64,000 nt of DNA from an uncultured Aliiroseovarius sp. (GCF_947492455.1 NZ_CANLNB010000004.1:124001-188000); one strand, 5' to 3'. Counted from the stretch's first letter, positions 1 to 8,688 are shown. The notes: generated by a model not told the origin, from the letters alone. Numbers and translations: made by a program.

Positions 1-119
1 GCGCGTCCGTCCCATTCCGGCACGCCCCACTCAAGGTCATGATATTCCTGATAAATCGGCTCGCTCCCGCACCAAGAACAGCGGATCAAGTCAGTGGTTT
101 GCGCGTGGGAGTCGGTCAT
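1..119 (-). CDS. tag: DNA-3-methyladenine glycosylase I, N-terminal part (cut by window start)
   Basis: The complement encodes the first 39 codons of a protein that runs off the left edge. Visible residues include RCSWCG, then YQEYHD and LEWGVPEWD, which match the conserved N-terminus of Tag (E. coli has RCGW, YHD and NEWGVPE). In that family the Cys near residue 4 and the His of YHD bind zinc. Tag removes 3-methyladenine from alkylated DNA in base-excision repair. The ATG is the start nearest the divergent promoter region (120-216) shared with the EAL gene. The catalytic part lies outside the window, so only the family can be named. Confidence 0.85.
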   Translation of the reverse strand, partial: MTDSHAQTTDLIRCSWCGSEPIYQEYHDLEWGVPEWDGR

Positions 120-216
120 GTTCTCGGATCCATTACACTTTTAGACAAACTATCTGATTTACGTCTCGTTAGCACTGAATTGCCACTTATGGTCGTACGG
201 CAGCACAGGTGACACC

Positions 217-1059
217 ATGTTCAACTTCGGAAGTAAGACATCCCCGGACACACAGATGCAAGACCCTGTGGGTGGGCCAGTGGGCGATCCGCTCAGCTCG
301 GCCATCGGGATGCGGGACAAGGACGCGATCAACCTTGTGCGCGAGGCATTGCGCAAAAAACGCGTCCGGCTGGCCTTTCAGCCTGTCGTGCAAACGACCA
401 AGCCAGATCGCCGTGCGTTTTTCGAAGGGCTGATCCGCGTTCTGGATCCAAACGGGCGGGTGATTCCCGCAAAGGACTTCATCGACTCGGTCGAAGATAA
501 AGAGATGGGGCGCAAACTGGATGCGCTTGCGCTGGAAAAAGGGCTGGAGGCGCTGCAGGCCGAACCCAACCTGCGTTTGTCCATCAACATGTCTGCGCGG
601 TCGATTGGGTATCCGGGGTGGAAGAAGGTGTTGGAGCGTGGGCTGGAAGACGACCCGCATCTGGGTGAACGTCTGATCCTTGAGATCACCGAACGCACTG
701 CCATCACCATGCCCGAACTTGTCCGCGTCTTCATGGCCGAGATGCAAAGTCACGGTATCAGCTTTGCGCTGGATGACTTTGGGGCAGGCTATACCTCGTT
801 CAAATACCTCAAGGATTTCTATTTCGACATCATCAAGATTGATGGCGAGTTCATCCGCGGGATCCACAGCGACCCGGACAATCAGATCCTCACACAGGCG
901 ATGGTCTCGGTCGCGCGGCATTTTGATATGTTCACCGTGGCCGAAAGCGTCGAAACGGCCGAAGATGCGGCCTTTCTGACCCAGATCGGCGTGGACTGCA
1001 TGCAGGGCTATTATTTCGGCGTGCCGACCTTGGATCCCTATTGGCGCAAAGCGGCCTAG
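217..1059 (+). CDS. EAL-domain protein (probable c-di-GMP phosphodiesterase)
   Basis: A 280-residue protein that is almost entirely one EAL domain after a leader of about 50 residues. The signature Glu sits in FEGLIRV (EGL rather than EAL). SINMSA, LILEITE, ALDDFGAGYTSF, IIKIDGEF and VAESVET follow in the canonical order, supplying the metal- and substrate-binding Glu, Asn, Asp-Asp and Lys residues of active phosphodiesterases. No GGDEF, PAS or membrane segment is visible, so it is probably a stand-alone cytoplasmic enzyme hydrolysing cyclic di-GMP. The ATG at 217 has only a weak ribosome site. It is transcribed divergently from tag. Activity is inferred from motif conservation; the EGL variant leaves some doubt. 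Confidence 0.88.
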   Translation: MFNFGSKTSPDTQMQDPVGGPVGDPLSSAIGMRDKDAINLVREALRKKRVRLAFQPVVQTTKPDRRAFFEGLIRVLDPNGRVIPAKDFIDSVEDKEMGRKLDALALEKGLEALQAEPNLRLSINMSARSIGYPGWKKVLERGLEDDPHLGERLILEITERTAITMPELVRVFMAEMQSHGISFALDDFGAGYTSFKYLKDFYFDIIKIDGEFIRGIHSDPDNQILTQAMVSVARHFDMFTVAESVETAEDAAFLTQIGVDCMQGYYFGVPTLDPYWRKAA

Positions 1060-1218
1060 GTGGGCGTGATAACGCTACCACATTCACGCCGCTTGATTTT
1101 CTCTGCAATGCAGCACAGGATGCGCTCAGCAATGATCGTGCATGATGGCGTGTGTTTTGGAAATTTCTGAAATTCGCGGTGGCGTGCTGATCGTAAGTCT
1201 GGAGGAAAAGGAAGCATC

Positions 1219-2394
1219 ATGACCAATGTCGTAATCGTATCGGCCGCGCGCACCGCCGTGGGCAGTTTCTCGGGTTCGTTCGCGAACACGCCCGCCCATG
1301 ACCTCGGCGCAGCCGTTCTGGCCGAGATCGTCGCCCGCGCAGGGATTGACCCGTCCGAGGTCAGCGAGACCATTCTGGGTCAGGTGCTTCAGGCCGGTCA
1401 GGGTCAGAACCCGGCACGTCAGGCGCATATCAACGCTGGTTTCGCGAAAGAGGCATCGGCTTGGGGCATCAACCAGGTCTGTGGCTCGGGTCTGCGTACC
1501 GTTGCGCTGGGCGCACAGCACGTGCAATTGGGCGACGCTGCCATCGTGGCTGCTGGTGGCCAAGAGAACATGACCCTCAGCCCCCACGTCGCGCACCTGC
1601 GTGCCGGGCACAAAATGGGCGACATGAAATTCATCGACTGCATGATCAAAGACGGTCTGTGGGATGCGTTCAACGGCTACCACATGGGCCAGACCGCTGA
1701 AAACGTGGCCGAGCAGTGGCAGATCACCCGCGAGATGCAGGACGAATTCGCTGTTGCCTCGCAAAACAAGGCGGAAGCCGCTCAGAAAGCCGGCAAATTC
1801 GCGGACGAGATCGTGCCCTTCACCGTGAAAACTCGCAAGGGCGACATCATCGTGGACCAAGACGAATACATCCGTCACGGCGCCACCATCGAAGCCATGC
1901 AAAAACTGCGTCCGGCCTTCACCAAAGACGGTTCGGTCACCGCTGCAAACGCCTCGGGCATCAACGACGGCGCGGCTGCCGTGCTGCTGATGTCGGCTGA
2001 TGAGGCCGAGAAGCGTGGGCTGGAGCCGCTGGCACGTATTGCGTCCTATGCAACTGCCGGTCTGGACCCGTCGATCATGGGCGTGGGCCCGATCCACGCG
2101 TCGGGCAAAGCGCTGGATAAGGCGGGCTGGAAAGCTCAGGATCTGGATCTGGTTGAAGCCAACGAAGCCTTCGCCGCACAGGCCTGTGCCGTGAACAAAG
2201 ACATGGATTGGAACCCGGACGTAGTGAACGTGAACGGCGGGGCCATCGCCATCGGTCACCCGATCGGCGCCTCGGGCTGCCGTATCCTGAACACGCTTCT
2301 GTTCGAAATGAAGCGCCGCGAGGCCAAGAAGGGTCTGGCGACCCTCTGCATCGGTGGCGGCATGGGCGTGGCCATGTGCCTCGAGCGTCCGTAA
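1219..2394 (+). CDS. phaA: Acetyl-CoA acetyltransferase (beta-ketothiolase)
   Basis: A 391-residue thiolase, the usual length. It condenses two acetyl-CoA to acetoacetyl-CoA, the first step of polyhydroxybutyrate synthesis, or runs in reverse during breakdown. The nucleophilic Cys88 lies in [10 protein letters not shown]. The C-terminal [17 protein letters not shown] carries the active-site His, and [10 protein letters not shown] carries the second catalytic Cys. A strong ribosome site (GGAGGAAAAGG) precedes the ATG. phaB follows on the same strand, but a terminator (2413-2438) and a separate regulatory region lie between them, so the two need not be co-transcribed. The biosynthetic role is inferred from the phaB neighbour. 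Confidence 0.96.
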   Translation: MTNVVIVSAARTAVGSFSGSFANTPAHDLGAAVLAEIVARAGIDPSEVSETILGQVLQAGQGQNPARQAHINAGFAKEASAWGINQVCGSGLRTVALGAQHVQLGDAAIVAAGGQENMTLSPHVAHLRAGHKMGDMKFIDCMIKDGLWDAFNGYHMGQTAENVAEQWQITREMQDEFAVASQNKAEAAQKAGKFADEIVPFTVKTRKGDIIVDQDEYIRHGATIEAMQKLRPAFTKDGSVTAANASGINDGAAAVLLMSADEAEKRGLEPLARIASYATAGLDPSIMGVGPIHASGKALDKAGWKAQDLDLVEANEAFAAQACAVNKDMDWNPDVVNVNGGAIAIGHPIGASGCRILNTLLFEMKRREAKKGLATLCIGGGMGVAMCLERP

Positions 2395-2412
2395 GGTCGA
2401 CATGAACGATAG

Positions 2413-2438
2413 AAAAGGCGCCTTCGGGCGCCTTTTTT
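2413..2438 (+). terminator. Rho-independent terminator of phaA
   Basis: An 8-bp or longer stem, AAGGCGCC pairing with GGCGCCTT around a TTCG tetraloop, is followed by a T run. It starts about 18 bp after the phaA stop codon and separates phaA from phaB. Confidence 0.92.
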
Positions 2439-2487
2439 GTTAAATGTTTTGTCGTGCTCTTGTCGCAACCGCAAAATAAACTCTGCA

Positions 2488-2522
2488 TTGCGGCAAAATG
2501 TTTGCGCAATAATATTGCGCAA
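2488..2522 (+). promoter_or_regulatory. Inverted repeats upstream of phaB, candidate PhaR-type operator
   Basis: Within the AT-richer phaA-phaB gap a perfect 9-bp inverted repeat, TTGCGCAAT / ATTGCGCAA with a 3-bp spacer, occupies 2502-2522. A smaller TTGC-G-GCAA palindrome lies just upstream (2488-2496). PhaR regulators of related bacteria are known to bind TGC/GCA-rich dyads at pha genes, so this is a plausible operator. The assignment is inference. Confidence 0.5.
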
Positions 2523-2577
2523 GTTAAATTGAAAATGTAACAGAGTTTCAGGCTCAAGATTCGAAGTGGAGATAAAC

Positions 2578-3300
2578 ATGGCCCGAGTTGCACTTGTCAC
2601 CGGTGGTTCGCGCGGTATTGGCGCATCAATTTCAAAAGCGCTGAAAGCTGAAGGTTACGAGGTCGCCGCGACCTATGCCGGCAACGAAGAGAAAGCTGCC
2701 GCCTTCACTGCCGAGACCGGCATCAAGACGTACAAGTGGAACGTTGGCAGCTATGAAGAAAGCGCCGCCGGTATCGCTCAGGTCGAAGCTGACCTTGGCC
2801 CGATCGACGTGGTTGTTGCCAACGCTGGCATCACCCGCGACGCACCGTTCCACAAGATGACCCCGCAGCAGTGGCAGGAAGTCATCGACACCAACCTGAC
2901 CGGCGTGTTCAACACCGTTCACCCGATCTGGCCCGGCATGCGCGAGCGCAAGTTCGGCCGCATCATCGTGATCAGCTCGATCAACGGTCAGAAAGGCCAG
3001 TTCGCTCAGGTGAACTATGCTGCAACCAAGGCGGGCGATCTGGGTATCGTCAAGTCGCTGGCCCAAGAAGGCGCACGCGCAGGCATCACCGCCAACGCTA
3101 TCTGCCCCGGCTACATCGCAACCGAAATGGTTATGGCGATCCCGGAAAAAGTACGCGACTCGATCGTTGCAGGCATCCCGGCAGGCCGTCTGGGCGAACC
3201 GGAAGAAATCGCGCGCTGCGTAGCCTTCCTGGCCTCGGACGACGCTGGCTTCATCAACGGCTCGACCATCTCGGCCAACGGTGCGCAGTTCTTCGTTTAA
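2578..3300 (+). CDS. phaB: Acetoacetyl-CoA reductase
   Basis: A 240-residue short-chain dehydrogenase that reduces acetoacetyl-CoA to (R)-3-hydroxybutyryl-CoA with NADPH, the monomer for polyhydroxybutyrate. The nucleotide-binding TGGSRGIG is at residues 8-15, NAG lies mid-protein, the catalytic Ser is in VISSING and the Tyr/Lys pair in NYAATKAG. The C-terminal FINGSTISANGAQFF is typical of PhaB. I chose the ATG at 2578 over an in-frame GTG at 2566 because GGAG (2568-2571) sits 6 bp before the ATG. It follows phaA, but its own upstream region and terminator suggest independent expression. FabG is the main alternative and is made less likely by context. Confidence 0.93.
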   Translation: MARVALVTGGSRGIGASISKALKAEGYEVAATYAGNEEKAAAFTAETGIKTYKWNVGSYEESAAGIAQVEADLGPIDVVVANAGITRDAPFHKMTPQQWQEVIDTNLTGVFNTVHPIWPGMRERKFGRIIVISSINGQKGQFAQVNYAATKAGDLGIVKSLAQEGARAGITANAICPGYIATEMVMAIPEKVRDSIVAGIPAGRLGEPEEIARCVAFLASDDAGFINGSTISANGAQFFV

Positions 3301-3489
3301 TTACGCAGGACAATCACAATTCAGGGGCTGGCCAGTTTGGCCGGCCCTTTTTGTTGGCAACTGAGGTGTCAGCGACGCTAGACGCGCCGACATCCAGCGG
3401 CCAATATTCCGAAAGACCAAGGCGCGCTCCGCATGTGCGCGCTTATAGGCGGCATGAAGCTCGGTCTGGTTTGTCGCGGTCTCCAACAT
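3301..3489 (-). CDS. Small hypothetical protein, convergent with phaB
   Basis: A 62-codon frame beginning MLETATNQTELHAAYKRAHA and continuing with an amphipathic stretch (RALVFRNIGRWMSARL). A good ribosome site (AGAGGA, about 9 bp before the ATG on this strand) supports translation. The charged, Ala/Arg-rich N-terminal half resembles small Rhodobacteraceae proteins of unknown function. The C-terminal third is encoded through the phaB terminator hairpin and looks low-complexity, so the real product may be poorly conserved there. It abuts the phaB stop codon. No function can be assigned. Confidence 0.45.
   Translation of the reverse strand: MLETATNQTELHAAYKRAHAERALVFRNIGRWMSARLASLTPQLPTKRAGQTGQPLNCDCPA
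3325..3352 (+). terminator. Rho-independent terminator of phaB
   Basis: GGGCTGGCC pairs with GGCCGGCCC (9 bp with one G-T) around AGTTT, followed by five T. It begins 24 bp after the phaB stop codon and lies inside the small reverse-strand gene. Confidence 0.9.
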
Positions 3490-3596
3490 GGTCCTGGTCC
3501 TCTTAAGTCATCTTTGAGTGTTCTTAATATGGGGCGTTGAAATACATGCGACAAACGAGACTTTCAAAGGCTTCAGATAAGTGATACTTAACTGAA

Positions 3597-4538
3597 ATGA
3601 GTGACCGCCTGCCCCCCTTAACCGCCCTGCGCGCCTTTGATGCTGCGGCCCGCCATATGTCTTTTCAGAAGGCTGCGGCCGAGCTGAATGTGACACCGGC
3701 GGCCCTGTCTTTTCAGATCAAGTCGCTGGAAGAGCATTTTGGCGCGCCCCTGTTTCACCGCTTGAACCGCGCCGTCGAGCTGACCGAGGCCGGCCGTCTT
3801 CTGGCGCCCGGCGCGGCGGATGGGTTCGAGATGCTGACCAGCGCATGGCGGAATGCGCGGCGAAGCTTGGACAGCAATACGCTGACTGTGACGGCGGGAC
3901 CGGCGTTTACCTCGAAATGGCTAGCGCCCCGGCTTTACGACTTCGCGCAGGATCACCCCGAGATCGAGCTGCGCTTTGCGGCGGGTTTGAAATTTGTGGA
4001 CCTGAACCGGGATGAAGTCGACGTCGCCATCCGGTTTGGCTATGGCCCCGATGACGGGCTGTATTCTCATCCGCTGGCGAGCGAATGGCTGACCCCGGTG
4101 ATGCTGCCCGCTTTGGCCGAGAAATATCCAGAGCCGAAAGACCTGTTGTCAGCGCCTTTGATCCACAACACATCAGATGATTTCTTGAACCCGCCCTGTG
4201 ACTGGCCCGCGTGGTTACGCGCGGCTGGCGTTCATGGGACGCCCCGGATCACGTCGGTGTTTTCCCAACCCGACCACGCGCTGGATGCGGCGATGGCGGG
4301 GGTGGGCGTCGTGTTGGGGCGACGTGCCTTTGTGGTGAAGTATTTGGCTGAAGGGCGCCTGGTCGCGCCCTATGGGCTGGCGTTGTCGACCAAGGCGCGG
4401 TTTAGGTTCCTGTGCCGTCAGGGGCAGGAAAACCGACCCGCGATTGCGGCGTTCCGCGATTGGGTGCTTGCCGAGATCGCCAAAAACACGCATGTGACGG
4501 ACAGCTTGAAAATCGTTTCGGTCGAGGACATGGCGTGA
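3597..4538 (+). CDS. LysR-family transcriptional regulator (GcvA-like)
   Basis: A 313-residue LysR protein. The N-terminal winged helix runs from LPPLTALRAFDAAARHMSF through the recognition segment TPAALSFQIKSLEEHFG to LFHRLNRAVELTEAG, a pattern typical of the GcvA/AmpR branch. The rest is a periplasmic-binding-like effector domain. The start lacks an obvious ribosome site. A small inverted repeat (TAAGT-GAT-ACTTA, 3578-3590) lies immediately upstream and could be an operator or part of the promoter. Its stop overlaps the start of the downstream exporter gene, so the two are translationally coupled and the exporter may be a target. The effector is unknown. Confidence 0.9.
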   Translation: MSDRLPPLTALRAFDAAARHMSFQKAAAELNVTPAALSFQIKSLEEHFGAPLFHRLNRAVELTEAGRLLAPGAADGFEMLTSAWRNARRSLDSNTLTVTAGPAFTSKWLAPRLYDFAQDHPEIELRFAAGLKFVDLNRDEVDVAIRFGYGPDDGLYSHPLASEWLTPVMLPALAEKYPEPKDLLSAPLIHNTSDDFLNPPCDWPAWLRAAGVHGTPRITSVFSQPDHALDAAMAGVGVVLGRRAFVVKYLAEGRLVAPYGLALSTKARFRFLCRQGQENRPAIAAFRDWVLAEIAKNTHVTDSLKIVSVEDMA

Positions 4539-5410
4539 CGCGGAAAACCGCCACCTTGATTGGGTTCATCGCTGTGCTGCTGTGGTCGCTTCTGGCGCTG
4601 TTCACCGTGGGCACGGCCCCGGTGCCGCCGTTCCAACTGGCGGCAATGACCTTCCTGGTCGGCGGAACGTTGGGCGTGATCTGGATCGCTACGACCGAGG
4701 GGTTGGGCGTTTTGCGCACGGTCAGCTGGCGAGTCTATGCGTTCGGGACGCTGGGGCTGTTTGGCTATCACGCGCTGTATTTCTCGGCCCTGCGCATGGC
4801 ACCCGCGGCCGAGGCCGGGTTGATCGCCTATCTGTGGCCTCTGTTCATCGTGCTGTTTTCAGGGTTGCTGCCAGGCGAAAGCCTGCGTCCAATGCATGTG
4901 ATCGGCGCGTTGGTGTCCTTTGCCGGTGCGGCCTTGATCGTGCTGGGCGGCGCCACCGGCTTTGACGCGGCTGCGCTGCCGGGTTTTGTGCTGGCGTTCC
5001 TCTGCGCGCTGACCTGGTCGGGCTATTCGGTTCTGTCGCGCCGGCTTGGGAATACGCCCACGGCGTCAGTCGTGGTGTTCTGTCTGGCCACCGCCATCCT
5101 GTCGACCGGCGCGCACCTTGTGTGGGAAGACACTGTTTGGCCCAACGGAGCGCTCGGTTGGGCGTCTGTTGCAGGACTTGGTCTGGGGCCAGTCGGGCTG
5201 GCCTTCTATGTCTGGGATGTGGGGGTCAAACGCGGAGACATTCAACTTCTGGGCGTCGCAAGCTATGGCGCGCCCTTGCTGTCTACGCTTGTGTTGATTT
5301 TGGCGGGAGTTGCGCAGCCTCACCCATCTTTGCTGATCGCGGGGGTGTTGATCACTGCGGGTGCTTTGATGGCGGCACGGGCCAGTGCCGGTTCGTCTGA
5401 ACAGAGCTGA
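4535..5410 (+). CDS. DMT-superfamily exporter, YddG-like
   Basis: About 291 residues with ten predicted membrane helices, in the EamA/DMT superfamily. The start TRKTATLIGFIAVLLWS, the internal AEAGLIAYLWPLFIVLFSG and the late WDVGVKRGDIQLLGVASY resemble E. coli YddG, an inner-membrane exporter of aromatic amino acids. I set the start at GTG 4535, whose GTGA overlaps the LysR stop codon; an open frame continues upstream but only inside the LysR gene. The tight overlap indicates a two-gene operon. Substrate specificity is inferred from overall similarity and is uncertain. Confidence 0.85.
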   Translation: MTRKTATLIGFIAVLLWSLLALFTVGTAPVPPFQLAAMTFLVGGTLGVIWIATTEGLGVLRTVSWRVYAFGTLGLFGYHALYFSALRMAPAAEAGLIAYLWPLFIVLFSGLLPGESLRPMHVIGALVSFAGAALIVLGGATGFDAAALPGFVLAFLCALTWSGYSVLSRRLGNTPTASVVVFCLATAILSTGAHLVWEDTVWPNGALGWASVAGLGLGPVGLAFYVWDVGVKRGDIQLLGVASYGAPLLSTLVLILAGVAQPHPSLLIAGVLITAGALMAARASAGSSEQS

Positions 5411-5426
5411 CCCGCGCCTAAAACCG

Positions 5427-5600
5427 TCAGGCCGTGGCCGTCGTCAGTCGTTCAATCTCTTCCTTGAGCTGGAGCTTTTGCTTTTTTAGTTCGGTAATCT
5501 CGGCATCTGTGGTGCCGGGCGCGCGCTGGATTTCCTCGACTTTATCCGAGAGGACCTCGTGTTTCCTGCGCAGCTCTTCAAGATGCGAACTCATGCTCAT
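5427..5600 (-). CDS. DUF465 (YdcH-type) small coiled-coil protein
   Basis: A 57-residue protein beginning MSMSSHLEELRRKHEVLSDK and ending in a charged helix with LKKQKLQLKEEIERL. This short two-helix coiled coil is typical of the DUF465/YdcH family, whose function is unknown. A strong ribosome site (CAGGAGGATCGCC) precedes the first of two in-frame ATGs. It converges with the YddG-like exporter gene and stands alone. Confidence 0.85.
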   Translation of the reverse strand: MSMSSHLEELRRKHEVLSDKVEEIQRAPGTTDAEITELKKQKLQLKEEIERLTTATA

Positions 5601-5726
5601 GGCGATCCTCCTGTTGATTTATAGAACGTACCGAGTGCACCACACTTTTCCTCGCTTGTCACGGAATCGTTGCAATTCTTTGCGGGGATTCGCTGACGTG
5701 GTTTCGCGGGATTTAACTGGTGGGCT

Positions 5727-6485
5727 TTACCCCCAGCACAATGCCGCCCCGTCGCGCAGGATGGCCTGAATCTCGGGCGTATAATGCTCGCGATCCGAAG
5801 TATGCGCGGCGCCTTCATGCAGAACAATCGGCGCGGCCAGACGGAACGCCGCGCGCCCGCCTTTGCGGGCTTGCAACAGAAGCAGCTTCGCGGCGCGCCC
5901 GGTGCGCGGGGACAACGGTTGCACCACCACCGACCCCAGTCGGTCATCAAGTGCTGATAGGATGTCCGGCAACCTCTCGGCCGCGTTGATCATCGTCAGC
6001 ATCCCACGTGGTTTCAGGCGGCGCGTGGCTTGATCCATCCAGACCGCCAAGGGGGTCTCTTCCCCCATCGCCTGTTCGCGGGCGTCATGTGGCGACATGC
6101 TGCCACGCGCGCGGTCGAAATAGGGCGGGTTCATGATCACATGATCAAAGCTTAGGGCGCGTAGCGCATCCGGCATCCGCGCCAGATCGCCGTCATGCAC
6201 GGTCAAGGAAATTCCGTTATCTTCCGCATTCTTGCGCGCCAGGGTCGCGTGATCCGCCTGCCGCTCGATCCCGTGCAGCGTTAGCCCTGATACCCGCCGC
6301 CCTAGACACAGGGATGCCGCCCCAACGCCGCAGCCCAATTCTAACACAGACTGGCCGGCCTGCGCGGCCACGGCGCTTGCCAGAAACACCGGATCGACCC
6401 CAGCGCGATAGCCGGTTCTGGGTTGCGTCAGCACAAGCTGCCCACCCAGAAAATCATCCTGTGTCAGATCGTCGGGATGCATCAT
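5727..6485 (-). CDS. tRNA1(Val) adenine-37 N6-methyltransferase-like protein
   Basis: A 252-residue class I SAM-dependent methyltransferase. The start DDFLGGQLVLTQPRTGYRAG and the SAM motif VLELGCGVGAASLCL are followed by the catalytic NPPYFD, diagnostic of N6-adenine/N5-glutamine methyltransferases and typical of the TrmN6/YfiC family. TrmN6 methylates A37 of tRNA1(Val). Two consecutive ATGs follow a TAAGGG ribosome site. It lies 5 bp downstream of the DUF2007 gene on the same strand, so the two form an operon. The family is clear; the tRNA substrate is inferred. Confidence 0.85.
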   Translation of the reverse strand: MMHPDDLTQDDFLGGQLVLTQPRTGYRAGVDPVFLASAVAAQAGQSVLELGCGVGAASLCLGRRVSGLTLHGIERQADHATLARKNAEDNGISLTVHDGDLARMPDALRALSFDHVIMNPPYFDRARGSMSPHDAREQAMGEETPLAVWMDQATRRLKPRGMLTMINAAERLPDILSALDDRLGSVVVQPLSPRTGRAAKLLLLQARKGGRAAFRLAAPIVLHEGAAHTSDREHYTPEIQAILRDGAALCWG

Positions 6486-6490
6486 GGCCC

Positions 6491-6706
6491 TTAGCTTTCA
6501 AAGGCGATGTCGTGGTCGCGCAAGATCGCCTGCGCCATGAACAAATCCTCGTCCCGCACCATCAAGCGGCGCGGCAAAATGCCAATGCTTCCTTCCAACG
6601 CACTCATATGGACGTCCATCGCAAAGCAAGCTATATCCTCGCCTGTAAGAAGGGCGGTGACGAAGGGGATCATGGTTGGATCCGTGGTTCTCAGAAGCTC
6701 TTTCAT
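6491..6706 (-). CDS. DUF2007 protein (putative signal-transducing protein)
   Basis: A 71-residue protein beginning MKELLRTTDPTMIPFVTALL, with the family-typical DVHMSALEGSIGILPRRLMV. DUF2007 proteins are small cytoplasmic proteins of unresolved role. The frame is open further upstream, but the family begins at MKELLRT, so I set the start there; the ribosome site is weak. It is the first gene of the pair with the methyltransferase and is divergent from the polyprenyl synthase gene 59 bp away. Confidence 0.88.
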   Translation of the reverse strand: MKELLRTTDPTMIPFVTALLTGEDIACFAMDVHMSALEGSIGILPRRLMVRDEDLFMAQAILRDHDIAFES

Positions 6707-6765
6707 ACTTTCGGAGATAAGGGCATCCCCGCCCATTTGTCGAGCCGGTTGACGGGAAGGTGAAG

Positions 6766-7761
6766 ATGCTGATCGAAGCTGCACATAAACCGCATGAGCG
6801 TCTGGGCCAGCATCTGGCCGCGGATATGGATGCTGTGAACACGCTGATTCGCGAGCGGATGGCCTCGAAACATGCGCCGCGTATTCCCGAAGTGACTGCG
6901 CATCTGGTCGATGCAGGCGGCAAACGTCTGCGCCCGATGCTGACCTTGGCCGCCGCGCGTCTGTGTGGCTATGACGGCCCTTATCACATCCATTTGGCCG
7001 CGACGGTCGAGTTTATTCACACCGCGACGCTGCTGCATGATGATGTGGTGGACGAAAGCGCCCAACGGCGTGGGCGACCCACCGCGAACCTTCTGTGGGA
7101 CAACAAGTCCAGCGTATTGGTGGGCGACTACCTGTTCTCGCGCTCGTTCCAGCTGATGACTGATACCGGCTCGCTGGACGTGCTGCGCATCCTATCCAAT
7201 GCCTCGGCCACGATTGCAGAAGGCGAAGTTCTGCAGCTGACCGCCGCGCAGGACCTGTCAACGGACGAGGAAATCTACCGTCAGGTTGTCCGAGGCAAGA
7301 CTGCCGCGCTGTTCTCGGCGGCGACCGAGGTGGGCGGTGTCATCGCAGACGCGCCGGAAGATCAGGTGAAAGCGCTGTTCGACTATGGCGACGCGCTGGG
7401 GATTTCCTTCCAGATCGTGGACGATCTGCTGGACTATTGGGGTGGCGACGCCACCGGCAAGAACATCGGCGACGACTTCCGCGAACGCAAGCTAACCCTG
7501 CCGCTGATCAAGGCCGTGGCCAAGGCCGACGACGAAGAGCGTGCCTTTTGGACCCGCACGATCGAAAAAGGCCGTCAGGAAGAGGGTGATCTGGAGCGCG
7601 CGTTGGAGCTGTTGAACAAACACGGCGCGCTGGAAGACACGCGGGCCGAGGCGATCGCCTGGGCAGACAAAGCCAAAGCCGCCCTGACCGCGCTACCCGA
7701 CGCCCCTATCCGCCACATGCTGCATGACATCGCAGACTACGTGGTCGCGCGCCTGAACTAA
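6766..7761 (+). CDS. Polyprenyl diphosphate synthase (octa-/decaprenyl type)
   Basis: A 331-residue all-helical trans-prenyltransferase that builds the long isoprenoid tail of ubiquinone from farnesyl diphosphate and isopentenyl diphosphate. The first aspartate-rich motif is LLHDDVVDESAQRRG and the second is QIVDDLLDYWGG; GGKRLRPML near residue 50 is the substrate-binding segment. GGGAAGG precedes the chosen ATG; a GTG at 6760 is a possible alternative. Because Rhodobacteraceae make ubiquinone-10, a decaprenyl product is likely, but chain length cannot be read directly. ispE, converging downstream, belongs to the same isoprenoid supply. Confidence 0.92.
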   Translation: MLIEAAHKPHERLGQHLAADMDAVNTLIRERMASKHAPRIPEVTAHLVDAGGKRLRPMLTLAAARLCGYDGPYHIHLAATVEFIHTATLLHDDVVDESAQRRGRPTANLLWDNKSSVLVGDYLFSRSFQLMTDTGSLDVLRILSNASATIAEGEVLQLTAAQDLSTDEEIYRQVVRGKTAALFSAATEVGGVIADAPEDQVKALFDYGDALGISFQIVDDLLDYWGGDATGKNIGDDFRERKLTLPLIKAVAKADDEERAFWTRTIEKGRQEEGDLERALELLNKHGALEDTRAEAIAWADKAKAALTALPDAPIRHMLHDIADYVVARLN

Positions 7762-7765
7762 ACTT

Positions 7766-7841
7766 CCTCTTGCGTTAAATACCTCAGGGGAGCGCGCAGC
7801 GCGGGGGCAGCGCCCCCTAGGCTCACGAAGTGAGCCACCGA
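7766..7841 (+). repeat. Intergenic hairpin element, copy A
   Basis: It starts 4 bp after the polyprenyl synthase stop codon. It has the shared opening CCTCTTGC..TAAATACC, a first hairpin with GGGGGC/GCCCCC arms, a second with GGCTCA/TGAGCC arms, and the shared end CCACCGA. Three related copies occur at 14244, 48701 and 52460, all in the same orientation downstream of plus-strand genes. Confidence 0.75.
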
Positions 7842-7857
7842 CAGCCCGCCGACAGCC

Positions 7858-8688
7858 TTACGCCAGATTCGCCGCTTCTACCCACCAGTCAGGCTGCGCC
7901 GTTGCCAGCGCGGCCGCCCCGGCGTGCGCCGCGTCCTCGGTTTCAAACAACGCAAAGCACGTTGCCCCGGATCCTGACATCCGCGCCAATCGCGCGCCGG
8001 GCAGATCGGTCAGCGCGTCCAACGCGTCCTGAATGACCGGGGACCGTGCAATCGCCGGGGCTTCCAAATCATTGCGTTGGGTTGCTAGCCAGTCGATGAA
8101 CACACCCGTTTTCATACCCTGCGGGATCCGTTTGGGCATGGGCGGGTTTTGTTTGCTCTCCAGCGCTTTGAACACCTCGGGGGTTGGCACGTCCACACCC
8201 GGATTTGCCAGAACCGCGAACAAGGGCGGCAGACCGGGGCAGGGGGCGACGTCTTCGCCAATCCCGCGCATCCGGGCGGCTTGCCGCATCAGGCAGACGC
8301 GCACGTCTGCGCCCAGCTCTGCCACGCCCTCGGGCAGGCGCGTGTCTCCGATCAGGTCGGACAGCGCCAAAATGGTCGCCGCCGCGTCCGAGCTTCCGCC
8401 CCCGATCCCTGCTGCTGCGGGCAGATGTTTGGACAAGACGATATGCACCGGGACGCCAAACAGGTCTGCCGCGCGGGCAACTAGGTTTGAGCCATCCGCC
8501 GGGACACCCGCCGCTTTCGGGCCAATCACCTCCAGCCGGTTTTGTTCGGCAGGCATCACGGTGATCCGATCGCCCACATCGGCGAAGACCACAAGGCTGT
8601 CCAGCAGGTGATAGCCATCACGCCGCTGCCCCGTCACATGCAGGGTCAGGTTCACCTTGGCGGGGGCGAAAACCTTTGTGATGCTCAT
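7858..8688 (-). CDS. ispE: 4-diphosphocytidyl-2-C-methyl-D-erythritol kinase
   Basis: A 276-residue GHMP kinase that phosphorylates CDP-ME in the methylerythritol phosphate pathway to isopentenyl diphosphate. It begins VFAPAKVNLTLHV, the family's substrate-binding start, and carries the ATP-binding loop AAAGIGGGSSDAAATI; a late RMSGSGATCFALF matches the third GHMP motif. Its ATG overlaps the stop codon of the upstream TPR gene (ATGA), so it is translated by coupling. It converges with the polyprenyl synthase gene across repeat copy A. Confidence 0.94.
   Translation of the reverse strand: MSITKVFAPAKVNLTLHVTGQRRDGYHLLDSLVVFADVGDRITVMPAEQNRLEVIGPKAAGVPADGSNLVARAADLFGVPVHIVLSKHLPAAAGIGGGSSDAAATILALSDLIGDTRLPEGVAELGADVRVCLMRQAARMRGIGEDVAPCPGLPPLFAVLANPGVDVPTPEVFKALESKQNPPMPKRIPQGMKTGVFIDWLATQRNDLEAPAIARSPVIQDALDALTDLPGARLARMSGSGATCFALFETEDAAHAGAAALATAQPDWWVEAANLA

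Noticed and set aside
1126-2403. A 425-codon minus-strand frame opposite phaA
   Set aside because: It fully overlaps phaA in antisense and runs through the phaA terminator; codon composition is that of a mirror frame.
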